Of a stretch of DNA of 64,000 bases, positions 11,501 to 26,100 are shown piece after piece (the first letter of the stretch is position 1; each line of letters starts with the position of its first letter). The notes under the pieces are model-generated. The model was not told where the DNA came from. It ran no database searches and saw only the letters and a list, made by a program, of their open reading frames with translations. Origin of the DNA: Phoebastria nigripes (lineage: Eukaryota > Chordata > Aves > Procellariiformes > Diomedeidae); assembly GCA_035582835.1 (NCBI GenBank), contig JAYKAV010002972.1, forward strand, positions 43,915 to 107,914, written 5' to 3'. The translations under genes were made by a program, and so were the position numbers.

Positions 11501-13462
11501 CAGGGTTTTTTAAGTATGTTTGGTATCTTGTTGTTAGTCGAGCCAGGCAGAGAAGGAGCCACTGATGCTAAGCCACAAAGAACTAGGAACATGCTGTAAC
11601 TGTAGCCTGCCAGCATATCCCCTGATCAGAACTTGAACCTCTCTGTTAGCTTGAAGGGCCCTTGAAAGGCCTTGCCTGAGTTGTCTGGTTGGACATGCAA
11701 TGCCAAGTGGTGGTGGATCTGNCTCTACCTCTGTCTCCTCTCCTACAGCTGCCCTGAGGCACTCTGGTCTTTGGGAAAATGTGTAGAAAATTGTGCACTG
11801 TTGAAGCACACTTTGGGTGGAGGGACTTACTGGGTCTAAGAGCATCCTGACTGATATCCAAAATGTGTTACAGATGTGTTACAGTTCTGCAGTAGTGTGT
11901 TATTAGCATCTAATTCAGGTTTGANATGAGTTGTTAGATTTAGGTGTGTGTGGGAAAGATAAGTAGCAGGTATGTTATTAAGACTTTGTTTTTATGGGAG
12001 AAACTATTCGCAAGTTCGTAAGAATGTGAATCACCTGACCACTGAAATCCTCTGGTGTTTGCTTTATTGCTAGATAAAGTAGCTCTGGTTCAATACCTGA
12101 ATTCTTCCATTGCCATTTTCAAACAATACTTTGGAGTGTTTTCACATTTGCTTTCAAGCCTTTGATAGCTCATGTCAAATACTGTCAAACAGAATATAGC
12201 TTGACTGTATCAGATTTATTGGATTATTAGGTTATTGCAGGAAAAGTTTCCCACAATTGTTCTTTGCTTTACTTGCAATAAATACCAAGAAGAGTTTCAA
12301 AATCAGTGCATTTTGCCATACTTTGATCTTCTCCAAAACACCACCATGTGGTGTATGCAAATACTGTGTGTGGCAGTAGCTCATACGGGCTTTGAACTCC
12401 ACAAGAAGCCAGTAACATAAGCTATCTGAAAGAAGTACCCCGGGGAGCCTAAAGATTTGTGGCCAATCCACCCCGTGATGTGCAGAGACATTTGTAACAA
12501 AAGCTTTGTGGGGCTCTTCCCTCCCCTTCTAGGTGAGCATAGTAATTGGAAGCTGCAAGATAAAATTGGAATAGGGAGGGGGGAAAAGAAGCCCTGACTG
12601 GGAAAACTTGTTTTGGAAGGTGTTTCTCAAAACTTTACAATTTTCCTAAACAGATCCTCAGAAACAGATGACCAAATCCATCAACTAGTCCAGAGTTCTT
12701 TTTCTGCTATTAACTATGTATTAAACAAAACAAGTCGGAAGATAAAGCTAAGAAATAGNACTATATGTGAAGGTTTTAACAATGGAATAACAAATCACGT
12801 AACATCTCTTTTTTAATAAATTTTATCAGTAGAAATCTAAGAAGTGGAAAAACTTTCAGAAACCTTGTTTTCAGAGAAAAATACTGATCCTTCTCCTGTT
12901 AAATATCAATACAATAAGCAATTCTAGATTCATCAATGCTTTCTGAGAAATCCAGGTGTTTTAAGATTATACTACTCCAGTCATAAGCAATTGGTTGCAG
13001 ATTAATAAATTCCTTTTTGGAAATATTCCTGAGTCTATTGGATGCTGAATTTTGTGAGTATTTTTTCTTTAAGAGGTGTGGTGCAAGTGCAAGCTTCCGA
13101 CCACTGCCTTTCTTTAAATACTGAAGATCCAGTTTTGCTCTTTTTGAAAACAGTAGACGTGTTGCCACTGACAGTAGGTGGTGGGGAATAAGACTGTGCC
13201 AAACTGCAGGTTTGTGTATGTCTCGCATCAGTGCTTAATTTGAGAAATCTTAGGAAATGTGTTTTTATCTTATTTTTTGCATTTAACTATTTTTATTACT
13301 TCTTATAAGAGCTTTCTATTGCANTGTTTTTGCTAAGGTAAATATTTTACATTGTTGAGAATGCAGCATGTATTTTAAAACCCTCCATGCTTCCTATTTA
13401 CAATTACAAGAGCCTTATTCCGAATGTTTTAAATCATTGGTCTGTTTCTTACACTTAGCAGT

Positions 13463-14309
13463 TGTATCGGGTGTCCATGCCAAGGTTTTGGTAGAGGGGG
13501 GCTTCAGGGATGGCCTCTGTGAGAAGAGGCCAGGGACTGCCCTGTGCTCAACACAGCAGGTCCCAGACAGCTCCGCGACGGACCCACTGCAGGACACAGC
13601 TGAACCTATCAGCCAACCTGGTAGCACCTCTGAGAAAACATATTTAAGAAAGGGCAAAAATATGGAGAGAAGGAAGACAAAGGAACCAAAGGGATGAATA
13701 AGGCCAGAGCAGAAGGAGGTGCTCCACAGCAAAGGAACTGTGGCCCATAGATGAACCCATGCTGGAGCAGGTGCACCCCTGAAGGGACTGCGGCCTGTGG
13801 AGGACCGTGCTGGAGCAGAGGAAACAAATAAGAAGGAAGAAACAGCAGAAGAGAAGAGTGGGAAGCAGAGAGCAGCTGAGACAAACTGCTATGCTCTGAC
13901 CCCTCCTGCATCTCCCATCACCTCACCGAAGGGACTGAGTGTAACCTGCAATGATAACAAGGGGAGCAGAGACGAGGAAGGGGGAAGGGGAGGGGGTCTG
14001 GAATGAAGTTGAGGCTGGGAAGAGAGAGAGGTTTTTTTCCCCTAAGTGTATAAATATTTGTCTTTTTTGTTTGTTTCCCAATATGTGAATCATTGATTAA
14101 ATATTTATGCTAAATGACAATAAATTAAGTATTCCCAAATTGAGGCTGTTTTGCCTGCAACAGTACTTGGTAAGTGATTTCCCTGTCTTTATTTCTACCC
14201 ACAAGCTTTTTCATTCTCATTCTTCCTATTTTCTCCCATGTTCTGCTGGTGACAGAGGGAGTGAGCAGCTGGGTGGGTGCTTGGCTGCCAGGTGGGATCA
14301 ACTACCACA
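13463..14309 (+). mobile_element. ERVL-type solo LTR with 5-bp target duplication
   Basis: The segment starts TGTATCGGG and ends ACTACCACA, and is flanked by GCAGT (13458-13462) and GCAAT (14310-14314), a 5-bp target duplication with one transition. In order it carries the block AAGGTTTTGGTAG near its start, a TATA-like TATTTAAG at 13641-13648, a purine-rich middle with repeated CTGGAGCAG and AAGGGACTG phrases, an AATAAA signal at 14119-14124, and the end block GAGCAGCTGGGTGGGTGCTT. These are the hallmarks of an abundant bird LTR, and a 5-bp duplication fits ERVL-class integration. There is no gag, pol or env beside it, so it is a solo LTR left by recombination. It has the same orientation as OXR1, so its poly(A) signal could in principle act on the host transcript. 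Confidence 0.88.
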
Positions 14310-17073
14310 GCAATCTACATCTTTGCAGTTCTTCACACTTGCTTTCCCAGCATTTGTTACTGTCTGCCATTACAAAAAGTCAATTATCAGTGGATTTTTC
14401 CGCGTCAATCTTCCTTACACCTATACACTCTATAATACCTGCAATTAAGATGCATTTCCTTGCTAAATAGTTTTTACTGTTTCCAAGTATTTTAAACATA
14501 ATAAAAATAATTTACTGATGCAACATACCAGCATGTGTTGGTGCCTCACTATACCTTTAAGTTATATTTCAGACTTGCAGGGAAAAAGTGACACTCGGAA
14601 TACTTTGCTTCCAGTGATGCTCCATTTGAAATCAACTTGCCTCTTTTTGCTCTTAAAAAAAGTGTGTGAAAAAAAAATGTGACACTGACTGGAAAGGGAA
14701 ATATCTAACTTAAACGTCACAGAATTAGAAGGTTTGTGTTGAAATTTGTATGATTTTTTTAAATATAAAATCTATCTTGACAAGGAATAGGCATAGAAAT
14801 GAGCAATTTTTCTGTTGAAAAGCAAAACTGTGATGATTATTTTTACGGTGATAAGATTTTGACCTCAAGCTACTTCTTTTTGCAGAGATANTTTGTCACC
14901 TTCAATTGCCAATGGTGTCTGTGCAGGTAGCCCTTTTTTCTTACACAGAATTTATTTAAAGTTTCGGTCTAAATTTGACCCTTGCTCACAGTTCGACCTG
15001 TCAATGATAGGTGAATTGTGACAAGAAGTCTAATAGGATTTTGAAGGAGGGATGTTATTTCAGCAATTATGAATTTTCCCTTGTGAAATGTATTAAGCGG
15101 GGCATGCCTTCAGCCTCTCTTGCTCATCCCAACAGGTTCTTTTACAGCCCTAAGGATCCAGGATGAAGGCAGCAGAAAAAAACTTAGGAATTACACAAAA
15201 CAGGAAAGAATTTTTCAGAATAAATAGTGCTCTAGTGTGGAATATTGCCACTGTGGGATTACACAGTGAACGCTGGACTCCCAGGAACGAAGTAGCAAGA
15301 AAACCAAAATATTACATTTATTTTTTCTCTCACAGTAGCCATATGTTTCAAGTTACTCTTAAACCNGTATGATAGCTTCTGGAAGAGCCCAGATGTGTTG
15401 TGGAGAATGGAAAATGCTATAGGTGCCAAAGCTGCTAAGTCTTGAAATGCAGAGATACCAGAATAGGCCTGTTTGTTGCATGTTTTTATTGAGAGGAGGT
15501 AAAACTTACTTTTATTTGACTTTAACTCTCAAGATATGAAGGCTAGAGAGTTAATAGAAGCTGGTAAAATTAAGGTTCTTGTTTGTTTGTTCTATTCATC
15601 TCTGAAAAATAGCCAGAAGAGGAAAAGTTTGTTCAGTTCCGAGAATATGCACCATCATGTGTTGCCTTTATTGCCTTTATTATAAATGGCTGGAATGGAG
15701 TCTTGCTTTGTGTCTCTGTTTGCAAATGGAAAGCCAGATTGTATTTTAAAGCAGTCCACTTGCTTACTTCATATTAAGTGCAGGAAAGTCTAAATATATG
15801 TATCTATTCAGTATTTATAGCCTTTTCAGTGTTCAGAGTTCTCAGAGTCCCTCAAGAGATGGAAAGGAGCTATAGGAAAGTTTCCACTGAAGTTAAAATT
15901 ACTGTGGCTTTTGCTAAAACAGGATGTTTTCTCCCAGACTAATCACTTTATTGCAGTATTTGTTGTGGTTTGCATTGGAATTGATGAAAATAATATATAT
16001 AGCAAAAGCAAATCTCACACTGTGGTAATTGTTGAAGAAAATGGGAAGTATTTGTTATTAACTTACGAAAATAAGAAATTCAGGCTTTTCCAATCATTTC
16101 TGACTGTCACCAGACTCTTAATGTCTGGTTTCTGTTAGCTGTATAACTCTTGCTAGTTTCTACTCCAGTGACAAACTGTCAAATGAATACAATTTTTTTC
16201 ATTTACAAATCTCTTATATGTGAGAACCACCAGCTTTTGGGCTTGTGTAAGAAATTTTGAAAATAATGCATTTGTCTTGCCCTAACTTTAAAATGGCAAA
16301 ATCCAGAGAAATTATTTTTAGAGGGAATAGGTAAAGAGAATAAAAGACTGTATTTGTTAGAAAGGGAGGAACACACTTTCTTGATTTTTTACTCTAGCAT
16401 GTGTAATCAACCTATAAAAAAGGGAAAACTGGAAAAGTTGTGTTCAGTGCCATTAGGATTGTCATTTTATTAGTATGGCTATGTATTTTTTTCACATCCT
16501 GAAGGTAACATATACCATACAGTCCTGATCCACTGAAATGGAAAGAAACAGATAGACTGACTTTGAATCAGGTCATACATTCAGTAAAGAGGGTATTCTC
16601 AAATGCCTGTAAATGCACTTTTTAGCTCAGTTGTTTATGAAGATGAGGCAAGCCTTTTCTGAGAGGGAATTTCACATTGCACCTTCTAAGTACTGGACCC
16701 TAGGTAGGGATTGGAGAGGCTATCAGGGATTATGGAGACTTTAGGAAGAATATGAGCAGAGGTCTTCCACTTCTATCAAAAAATATTCCAACCAGCTGTA
16801 GCTTGGACAATGTGATGCAACTATCACTTTGCCTTTTTTTGAGAACATTATATATTAGTTGAATCAGTATCCATTTTGAAGGCCATGTGCAAATTCATTG
16901 TAACTGTTCAGTTGTATTCCTTGATGGCTTTTGGTTTTCTACATTTAAATGTGTTCTGTGTTTTGTTCTGTATTACTGTGTTTGCCACAGTAATGTATTG
17001 CTCTATATTTTTGTTTAAACTACAAAAGGAAAAGAAAGAATATTAAGGAATTCTTTTTAAACTTAAATTTCTA

Positions 17074-17131
17074 TTCATTAGCAATGAAGAAACTATACTT
17101 ACTTCATTAGCAATGAAGAAACTATATTACC
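17074..17131 (+). repeat. 29-bp tandem duplication
   Basis: The phrase TTCATTAGCAATGAAGAAAC begins at 17074 and again at 17103, exactly 29 bases apart. The first 24 bases of each copy are identical and the last few differ, so this is a recent local duplication. Confidence 0.85.
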
Positions 17132-20100
17132 TGGCAATATTTTTCATTATTATGCATTTGTCAAGAAGAGAGTTCATAAGACTTGATAGTTAAATATGGT
17201 CACTCATAATTACTGTAGAGAGTCACACTAAAGTCCATCCTGCATAACTCTGGGCCGAGTTGCCCTAGGCTCCTTTTATAGTCCCCAGAGAGAGAAAGAA
17301 TCATCTCCAGAGAGTGATTCAGCTCTCCTGAGACCTGAATTGCAGTCTGGAGATCTCTTTTTTCCATAAATGTGAGGTCCGTAGGATGACATTTCCAGTT
17401 TCAGTTAGGCAGGATGAATCCAGACCTATTTATGTAATACAGAGATTTCTCTCTTAGGTAATTTGAGCTTATAAGATACAGTTCTTTTGGGTTTCAGAAG
17501 AAATGATGCCTGTCGAGGGTTCGTGGAGGGTGCACACTGTGAACAGAGACAGTGCTGGCTGCTGCTGTTTGAGCAGCAGGTAAAGGAGCATGTGTTGTAC
17601 CTTCTCTTTCCCAACCTACGTTATGGGTCTTGTCCCATTCAGTGGTGAGAGGAGGACAGTTATGCTCTGACACACTGAAGACCGTGATGGGCAGTGGCAT
17701 ATTCTTACATGTCTGACCACCTGCAGGTCAGCAGGATAAAGCAGTCTTACAGTAGTGTAATTAAGCCGATCAGACTGTAGACAAAGATCTTCCTTGCTCT
17801 TCTGGTAGGTTTCCTTAAATCTTTTCCAACAGAGTTGTTTCTGTGAAAAGCCGCTGCTCCCTCCACTGCTGAATATAGTTGACATTTTAAGCTTCTGCCT
17901 GGGTGCTGTGCTAATAGACTGCCAGATCCAGTTCTGGTTTGTGTTACTGGTTCATTTGGAANGGAGTAAATTGGGAGGCAAGCTGTCAGTACGTGCCATG
18001 GAGAGGAAGGCTTTGCCATAGTAATGCAGCAGAATGAGAAGAAAAATATCTTTGCCTGGAGATATCATAAATTGTCACCCTTTCTTTTATCTGAGCCTTC
18101 TCCAAATTTTTCTTGAAGAAATGTTTCTGTTCTGACATTAACGATACCCTGTTTCTGTGGGAAAGTGAATTCATGCAAGGTTCTTACAGATTGTCAGATA
18201 GAAAAGACATGCAACAAGTGCTGTAACGTCAGTCTGAGCCCTCCATGCAGCCCACTGCTGCAGGCAGAATTCATCCATGTCCACGTGATGTTCCCTGACT
18301 GCTGATTATGCAACATTATGATGACAGGACATAAAAATGTTCCCGCAGAGAGAAAAGAGGTTCACAAATAATTTCATCAGTTCAGAGTTTTTTCTAAAGC
18401 ATCCCTAAAATAGTATTAGTACATTGTAAAACTAAAGTTCTTGCAAACTTTTTTTTGCAGTCTGCTGAAAAATGAGAATGGAAAGAGAAATAATGCGATA
18501 AAATAAATGAGACACAAGAATAGAAAGAACAAAGACAAAAGTTATGAAGAAGTAAGATGTAGGATATGTAGGAAGAAAAAAGAGACTAAAGAAAGTGATA
18601 ATGCACAGGAGCCAAAATGTATTATTCGTTGAGGACCAGTACCATACTTGTGATCACTTAAAAATTGTGGAAAAAATCAAGAGCAACTTTAAAAGGAAGA
18701 AGCAAAGAAAAAATTTAGTGGAAAAACCCATGGAAAATGTGAGATTGGAAGGATTGATTTCACACAACCTTACATTCAACAGCGTATAGCTTCTGCTCAC
18801 ACTTGCAGTGGAGTACAGAAGTCTTATGTTGCCATGATGTAAAGGTGTAGCATTAACTGTTTTGAGAATTTACAGTACATGTCAGATAATATTCTTCACC
18901 AAAAGTATATCTTCTGTCAACTAACTGACCTGGGAGAACGTGCAGGAGGGCAGAGGGGACCAGTTAGCCTAGAGGAAATCCAAAGTTTGCCCATTGCAGA
19001 CAGATGTGTCCTTACTATGCAAATGTTAGATTTAAATTTAGAATTGTGAAATCTTTAGAGTTCTTCTAAATAATGTGACTAGCTAGCGAGGGACACATTA
19101 TACCTGATGGTGCTGTAGAATGAATGGCCACATCACCCTCCACATATTACAAGGTGGTGAATAAATAAATAACTCTCAGTTGCTCAGAGCTTTCCTCAGC
19201 TAATATTTCATTTTATTCCTCAGTTTACAAAGGCGGGTATTTTATTACTTGCCCTACTTTGCTTCTCCACTATGGAAGATTTATGAGCAGTAGATATATG
19301 GAGTTACAGAGAGTCCTTTAAGCAAATTCAATGAGAGGCTGACAAAATGTTTCTTTTTGTTTTAGGAAGTTAAACATTAACATTCCTACGTATGGCCAAG
19401 CTTTATTTCTCTGGCATAGCCCTACCAGGTACCAGGAGCCCACTGTCTGGAAGCAATGGGCCTGATTCTTATTCTCCTCAGTAGGCAATACGGTGAATAG
19501 ATACAGGGATGTCAAACCAGTTCGTATAGGGCTCAGATCCGGCTCAGGTAGGGCTTAAAATCTTCAAGTCTATGAATTTGCCTCCAGTTACGTATGAGTC
19601 TCGTATTCCTGGCAGAGTGGAGTAGTGAGGTTGCCATGGACATTTCCGTCCAACCTTGGTCAGAGCAGGTCATGGTGGCGGGGGAGATGTGCCACAATCT
19701 CTGCTAGCACCTGCTGTTTTTTTACAGAAATGCAAGCCTCGGTTCCAGCCTCATGAGTGTAGTGCTGGATCAAGAAAATGGTTCTGCTTCTTTTTACACT
19801 GGTACAAGAATTTGGCCTTAATGTATGTTGGGTCAAAATAGATTGTATCCTGAACTGAGTAAAAGTGGTCTTCATGTCATCATCCCTTACTTGCACCAAA
19901 GGAACCGCTAATGAGTTCGCAAGCATACTTCTGCTTTTTTTGCCACATCAGGACCTTAGTTTCTGGATTTTCCTAGCACCTTTCTTTATTGCTGCAAGTC
20001 ATGGTTTCTTAAACAGCTTATTTAAGATGGGAAGTGGCTGCTGTAATTTAGAACTAATTCTTTTACAGTCATCTTTAGAAAAAGAAATAAAAAGTTGGCA

Positions 20101-23100
20101 TTAAAAATAGTGATGCTTTCTTTAACATTTCTCCTTTGCACTAAGGGTTTGGAAAATATATCAGCTGAGGTACACGACCTGAGGTATATTTAGGCCTTAA
20201 CCACTGCCAGGGCTTTGCTAATCTAGAGTACTTGTTGTCCTGCAAGGCACAAGAGGATGCATAGGTACTGAACATGCGAGGAAAGCAACTATTTATACAT
20301 AATAGATGTATGTCGACCATTATAGGGAGAAGGATGTATACTTCTGTGGTATCCCTGTCCACACAAAGGAATGAAAGGTCAGATCTACTGGCAGGAGGAG
20401 CTGCATGGTGTTTACTCTCTTCTCAGAGGCTTTTGAGGATGCAGTTTTAGCAGGGTATCACTCCTGCCTTTCCTCAGCAGCAGTGGTGGAAGCTCCAGAG
20501 ATTTCATAGTACCTGAATCCTCCTCCATGCTGCCATGCATGTTCCCCTTTTGGCTGATTCCTACTTGTCCTTCTTGAGGCGGGTGTTCTCCCTTTTTGAG
20601 CTGGGGAGCTGGAGGTGGGGATACAGGTAACAGTTCCTCTGGTGTGTGCAGATACCACTTCTAGTTGACGAAGTGAGTTGAGGTGAAGCGATGAGCACTG
20701 GGAATGAAATAGGGCCCTGAGGAAGAAGGGATCAGCTTGGGTCACACTGTAGGGTCTTCCTTTCTGGACCCATGGAGTGGACAGGCTCGAGGTGTGGGTA
20801 TACCAAGATACCATTCAGCTGTGGGTGGTTTCCACAGCATGAAGCTTTAGAGGACACTCTAAGGAGGTGGTGCTGTTTTGGGAAGCTGTGGGTCAAGTAT
20901 GAGGCTGTGAACGCAGGAAGAGAGAAGATTAAAGAACAGTGGCAGGAAGTACAAGCTTTGTGAAAATGGCTGTGCAGAGATGGTGGCAGCTTCTCGGTAG
21001 CGGTGATTTACTAATAAATACACTTGTCACAACTCAGCTTTGCTAACAAATGTGGCTTGGCGGGGAGTGAGGAGGGGCCTGGTCTTCCAAAGGAAGCTCA
21101 GGAACTGTATGCCCATGTACCACATTGCCAGCCTCCATCTCTGCCTCCTGGACTCCCAGCTCAATTTGTGTTAATTAGATAGACCACACGTTCCATGGCT
21201 AGGAGTCCTTATTTAATGTCATAGATTTACAGCAATAGAAATGAGTTTGTCATATCAGCCATTAGGCTTCAGTCAGAGAGACAGTGTTTTTTATAATTGC
21301 TGCAGGTGTCACTGTCCAGAACTGCTCNGTGTCCTGGTTAGCTGCCTTCACCTTGCGTGGCCGGTGGTTTCTGTTTGGTCTTTAGTTTTCTCCCTTTGTA
21401 TGTGATGGTGATTATGACTGTGGAAGATGAATGGCACTGGCAGATGCCATAGGTGTGCAGTGCAGGCAGGTTTTGCACAGGAACCCTCCTGCACTCTGCC
21501 TGGTTTATTTCTGATTTTCAGGAGCCCTGCTACGTTAGCCCAGAAGCCTGCCCAGCATGCTGTGCCACACAGATGGAGATGTGAGCAACTGCCTGGTAAA
21601 GATGGGGGTGAAGTCACTCACTCTGTTTATGAACAAACCAAACTTGAATCCCAAGGTTTGGAGGTTAATACTGGATTAAACATCTTGGATGCTGAAATTA
21701 GACTCCTCATTCAATGCAAAAATTTAAAATTAAGTATTACTTAGCTTTGGTTCTGAGCCCTAAGTAGCTCTAATTTCAGTCGGTGTTTCTGTGTGTTCAG
21801 TGCTTTTGAACATCAGGGTGTTCCTCTAAATGGGAATATGGTTGTTTCACTGTGAGCTCCTGTGCACAGTGCAATTCACAGCCTGAAATAATAATTCCAT
21901 TTTACTGCTCAGCATCTGATTGCATTGCCTTTCAAAGCAGAGAAATCTGCTGAAGAGAAACATTTGTGCTGCAGAGAACAGAAAAGGGAGACAACTTGTA
22001 CTTTTTCAGTAGTCTGCTTATAAATGTTCCTCCTGAATGCCCAGGAAACATGTCAATGTAAATAATGAGAGAAGAAATATTGTACTTCACTGTGTAACCA
22101 CTTTTTATCTACTGAAGTTGGACAATACCTACCTACCTTTGCTTTCCAAAGCACTGTGGATACAGTATGTACACTCATTTTCCTGATAGGTTGATGCTAA
22201 AACTGTTGCTAAGACAAAATTAATCGGAGTGCCCATGCCATGAATATCACAGCACATCCTTTTTCCTCTTATTTGCTTATTTTTGCTTCTTAACTTTTAA
22301 AATGCTATCTAATTTCCTAGCACACAACTTCCTGCAGCTGGAACACCTGGAATTGAGCACAGTGGGCTCGCTGCATGTTTCAGAGAAAGGTGTTCCACCC
22401 GCTTGGTGGNTGTAGGGGAGTAGGGAGATGTTGTGAAGGATTAGTGGCAAGCATGGAGAAGTGAACCTGTAGCTTTTCAGCTGGGAGGATTCTGACCAGT
22501 GATCCAATAAATTCCCTAGTGGGAAGCTGAGTTTAAGCACTGCCTAAATTACTGGGGAGAGGTGATTGCGGTATCAGTTTGCTGATGTGTCTGCATTCGT
22601 CAGTAAATTTTACAGAGGATGGGAATTCTTCTGCTCCACATTTCTAGACGTTAATTTCTGTCTCAGTGTATTCTTTCACTTACGACCATGTGCCTCAATA
22701 TCTATACCCTCTTGTACCTTTTACATTATGAGGGAACAGGAGAAATTGCAATGAGACCTTTTTCATAGAGAGGACACCAAGCAATTTAGTGTTGGGTTTG
22801 CAGGCGGTGCTGTAGATATAGCTTCTTGGAAAATACCAAGCTGAAAAAAATTATAGCATGATTGGTCTAATCTTTTTTTTTTTTCCCCCCCTCCTGATAG
22901 CTATTTCTTATTTGGGTATATTTTTTGTAAAGTCCTTTGTGTAATTCAAAGAAGGATGTTAGCAACCCACTTAATTTAGGAAATGAGCCTTTCTAGTGAT
23001 GCACTTCTGTTTCATAAATAGCAGGGAGGAGAAATTTGATTTGACAGATTTTGAGGTGGAAGTGAAGAAAAGCAATGGACAGGGCCTGTATTAGTTATAA

Positions 23101-26100
23101 GGCTGTCCATGTGTTCTCCTTGAAAGGACAGGAAGAAAGAAACCATTAGAGAGGAACAAAACTGCATCAATATTTTTTTATAATAGCATAGATGTTAACA
23201 CCATGGGCTGCATAATGTGTTCTGGTTTGTTTTGAAGGTGAACTTAATGGTCAGTGCTGTTTTAGTAAAGGAAAATGGTGAAACCTAAGGTCATTGGTGA
23301 TATCAGTTCCTAAATTTACATTCCACCTTTTAAAAGTCTGTTGAAATACAATATATGTCCCTTAGATGCCATTTCTAGAAGGAAAATTCAGACTAGGAGT
23401 CAGCCTGTTCCCAACTGAAACCTTTATTTCAAGATGCAGGTAAGAGGCCAAAACGATTAAAGTCATCACTGAATGTTACTGTTATGGCCTTTGGAACATT
23501 AATTTTATTACAGGAGCTGGGAATCAAATAGAAACATAAATGCCCTCTGTCTTTTTTTTGGTGAGGCTTTGTTTTAAAAGACAGTTGTCACAAGGATGGA
23601 TCACTCTTACATGATGTTAAACATAACAAGTTTAGGTGTTGTCAATGATACATCATTTTATGGGGTAAATAACCAAATTAGCTCATACTTTTATATTCCC
23701 TCTTCCTGTGAATGACAGCTAAATGGGAATAAATTGCCTATCTGTTTCCAAATGTCACTTTTAGCCACCTGCTTTCTGAACTTCAGAGATGCTCACTAAC
23801 AGCCCTGGTATTGCTTTGCCTCCCTGTGCTATTTATAGTTAATGTCAATGCAAGAAGTTGTTTATTTCTCAAACTGGTTTTCTTCTGGGAAATTCGGGAT
23901 GTATGTCTCCTTTCAGAATTGACCTTCAATGTTTCTAACCTACCTATGATCAGAAAAAGAGACATATTGCAGTTCCCCAATTTCCAATAGGATTAAAACC
24001 CTATTGTTCTCTAAAACTGCAAAGTGTGATTCATGGGGTCTATAAGGCGGTAATCTCTTTTGCAAGTTTTCTTTCAAACTGCAGTTTCTCAAGCCTGTTA
24101 TTGCTGATGTATTTTGTGGCTCACTATCTTCTCACATTTCATGTGTCAAGCTGGCTCTATGAGCTAGCTAGCACACTCAACAATTGCTGGTGAAAACGAA
24201 GAGCATGAAAAATAAAATGTGACTTGCAGAAAAGCTGGAGAACTCCTATTTATGCAGTTGCCCTGGATGAGTCACTGAAGTAGAAGTGAGATGGCTTGTG
24301 GTGAGGGAAGGCAACTGGCTCCAAGAGTTGTCATTCCAGCCTGTCCTGTGTGGCCTATTTGGTAGGAGGGACAGAAGATGGGATGAGGGGTAGGGAAAAG
24401 CAGTTACTTAAAGCGTTCCTCCTCCACAGAGTATCTAGGGGTAAAAGAAAACAAAACCAAACTCTTGATGGTAGTTCCTTGATAAGCTTAACAGCTTTGA
24501 TGAAGGAAGTTGGCTACGGCAGTGGCAATGTGGCCTCTTTGACAATCTTGGTTCTCAGGGTAGAGGAAGGTCAAGAGACTTACACCCGGAGAAGGAAATG
24601 TTCAGCCTTCTTTTTTATTAATTTCAGAGCTGAATTGATACCCATTCCTAAAACATACAGTTTTATAGAAAGCAGGCATTTTAGATCATAGCACCGATTA
24701 AACGCTCTTCTGATTTGGCAGTTGTGAAGGCACCGGTAATTCTGGAGTGACAAGAGATAAACTCTGATTATGAGAGACAGGCACTGACCTGAGAGATGGC
24801 TGACGTCAGTGTCATGGCAAGTGGTTGCTGAGAAAGTCACTTAGAAAATAGATTGCGTTTGCTGAGGGTTCCTGGGATTAGAGTGACTCTGCGAAGAAAC
24901 GATTTTTGAAAGGTGCTGTCGTTTCTTAATGCAGGCCTTATTTTGCTGAGTACAGGAATATGTTAAAAACANCTTTTCCTTTTGGTCTATGGTATCTGAA
25001 AGTACCCACAGTTTCTGAATGCAGTGGGCTTTTTGCTTTAAGACTGGTGACAGCATCCTGACTGACAAAGGTGCTTCTAACTTTATGCCTTGATTTTAAA
25101 GCTCTCTCATTTTCTCATAAGCAGGCTAATGAGTAAAAGAATTCCAGTTGGCTTATAAAGACAAATGCATGTTATTACATTAACAGAGGGGATACCTTTT
25201 GTTTTAAAGTCATTTGTGGGGAAAAAAAACAACAACAAAAAAACCCCAAATAGGCAATGATCATGTAAGATGCTACATGCAGCCAGGTGTCTGTGTTGAC
25301 CTCTTTGGGGATCTGGAGAGCCCAGGGGTATGTCTGTGGTGAGGGACTGATATATTTCAGTGGGCATTGGTCCAGCATCAAGCACAGCATCTTCCAGGCT
25401 GAAACCATGGGGATGTTTCTTTGGATCCACCCTTAGGAAATCTGGGGAGGGAAGCAGGAGGAGTGAGAGGTCATTGCTTTATTAATTGTGTCTCTTGTAT
25501 TCTGTTGCTGNGCAATGATCGTTCACTTTTAGGATTTCCCTGTATAATTGTAAATCTTTAAAATGGCAATGGAAAGTCTGTCCCATACAGACTTGTTTTT
25601 CTCTGTCCTAATTTTTCAGGTAGCCTGAATAAGGTGGTCATACACCAGAAACTAAAGCATACAGACATCAATAATCTCTTACTTTTTGTGTGTGTGTATA
25701 ACACCTCAGTCTCCAGAAAGATTTAATCTGTCCATTGGGTCCTGCTTTGCCCTCCATGCTGATGGCACCCTGTTTCTCTTTTCCTCCCATTGCTCCAGCA
25801 GAACAAAGCAGATGCAGGTGGGGGTACTTTAATATGGTCTATCAGGGGTGCAACCAGAAAAACTCTCCTAGAGGAAAAAGAGGAGCCCTAAGTCTCAAGG
25901 GAGACTAAATGGGTATCCATGTCCTGCAGTTCATTGCCTCCCAAGAGAAGGAATAAAAAAGGGAGGGAGGAAAGGGGGAGGAACTGAGGATGCAGAAGGC
26001 ATGGGACTCCCAGAATGGACCTTCGGGGTGGGTGAAGAGTCTGCTAAAGCAAGAGGGAGAGAAGTTGAAATGACAAGGCAGGGATATCCCAGCTCTGTAG

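Larger units (their letters stand above)
7217..13457. other. Non-coding interval, no gene seen
   Basis: About 6.2 kb of AT-leaning DNA without recognisable exons or transposon ends. It holds a three-unit repeat at 8000-8056 and an inverted repeat at 8503-8567. Open frames are short and domain-free. A minus-strand frame at 12899-13228 (109 codons) looks protein-like in composition but matches nothing I know. Confidence 0.55.

Noticed and set aside
12899..13228. 109-codon minus-strand frame with protein-like composition
   Set aside because: Matches no family that I know, and there is no exon structure or retrocopy sign such as a poly(A) tail; not listed as a gene.
13368..14006. Open frames of 60-110 codons on both strands
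   Set aside because: They fall in or across a non-coding LTR whose boundaries are well supported.
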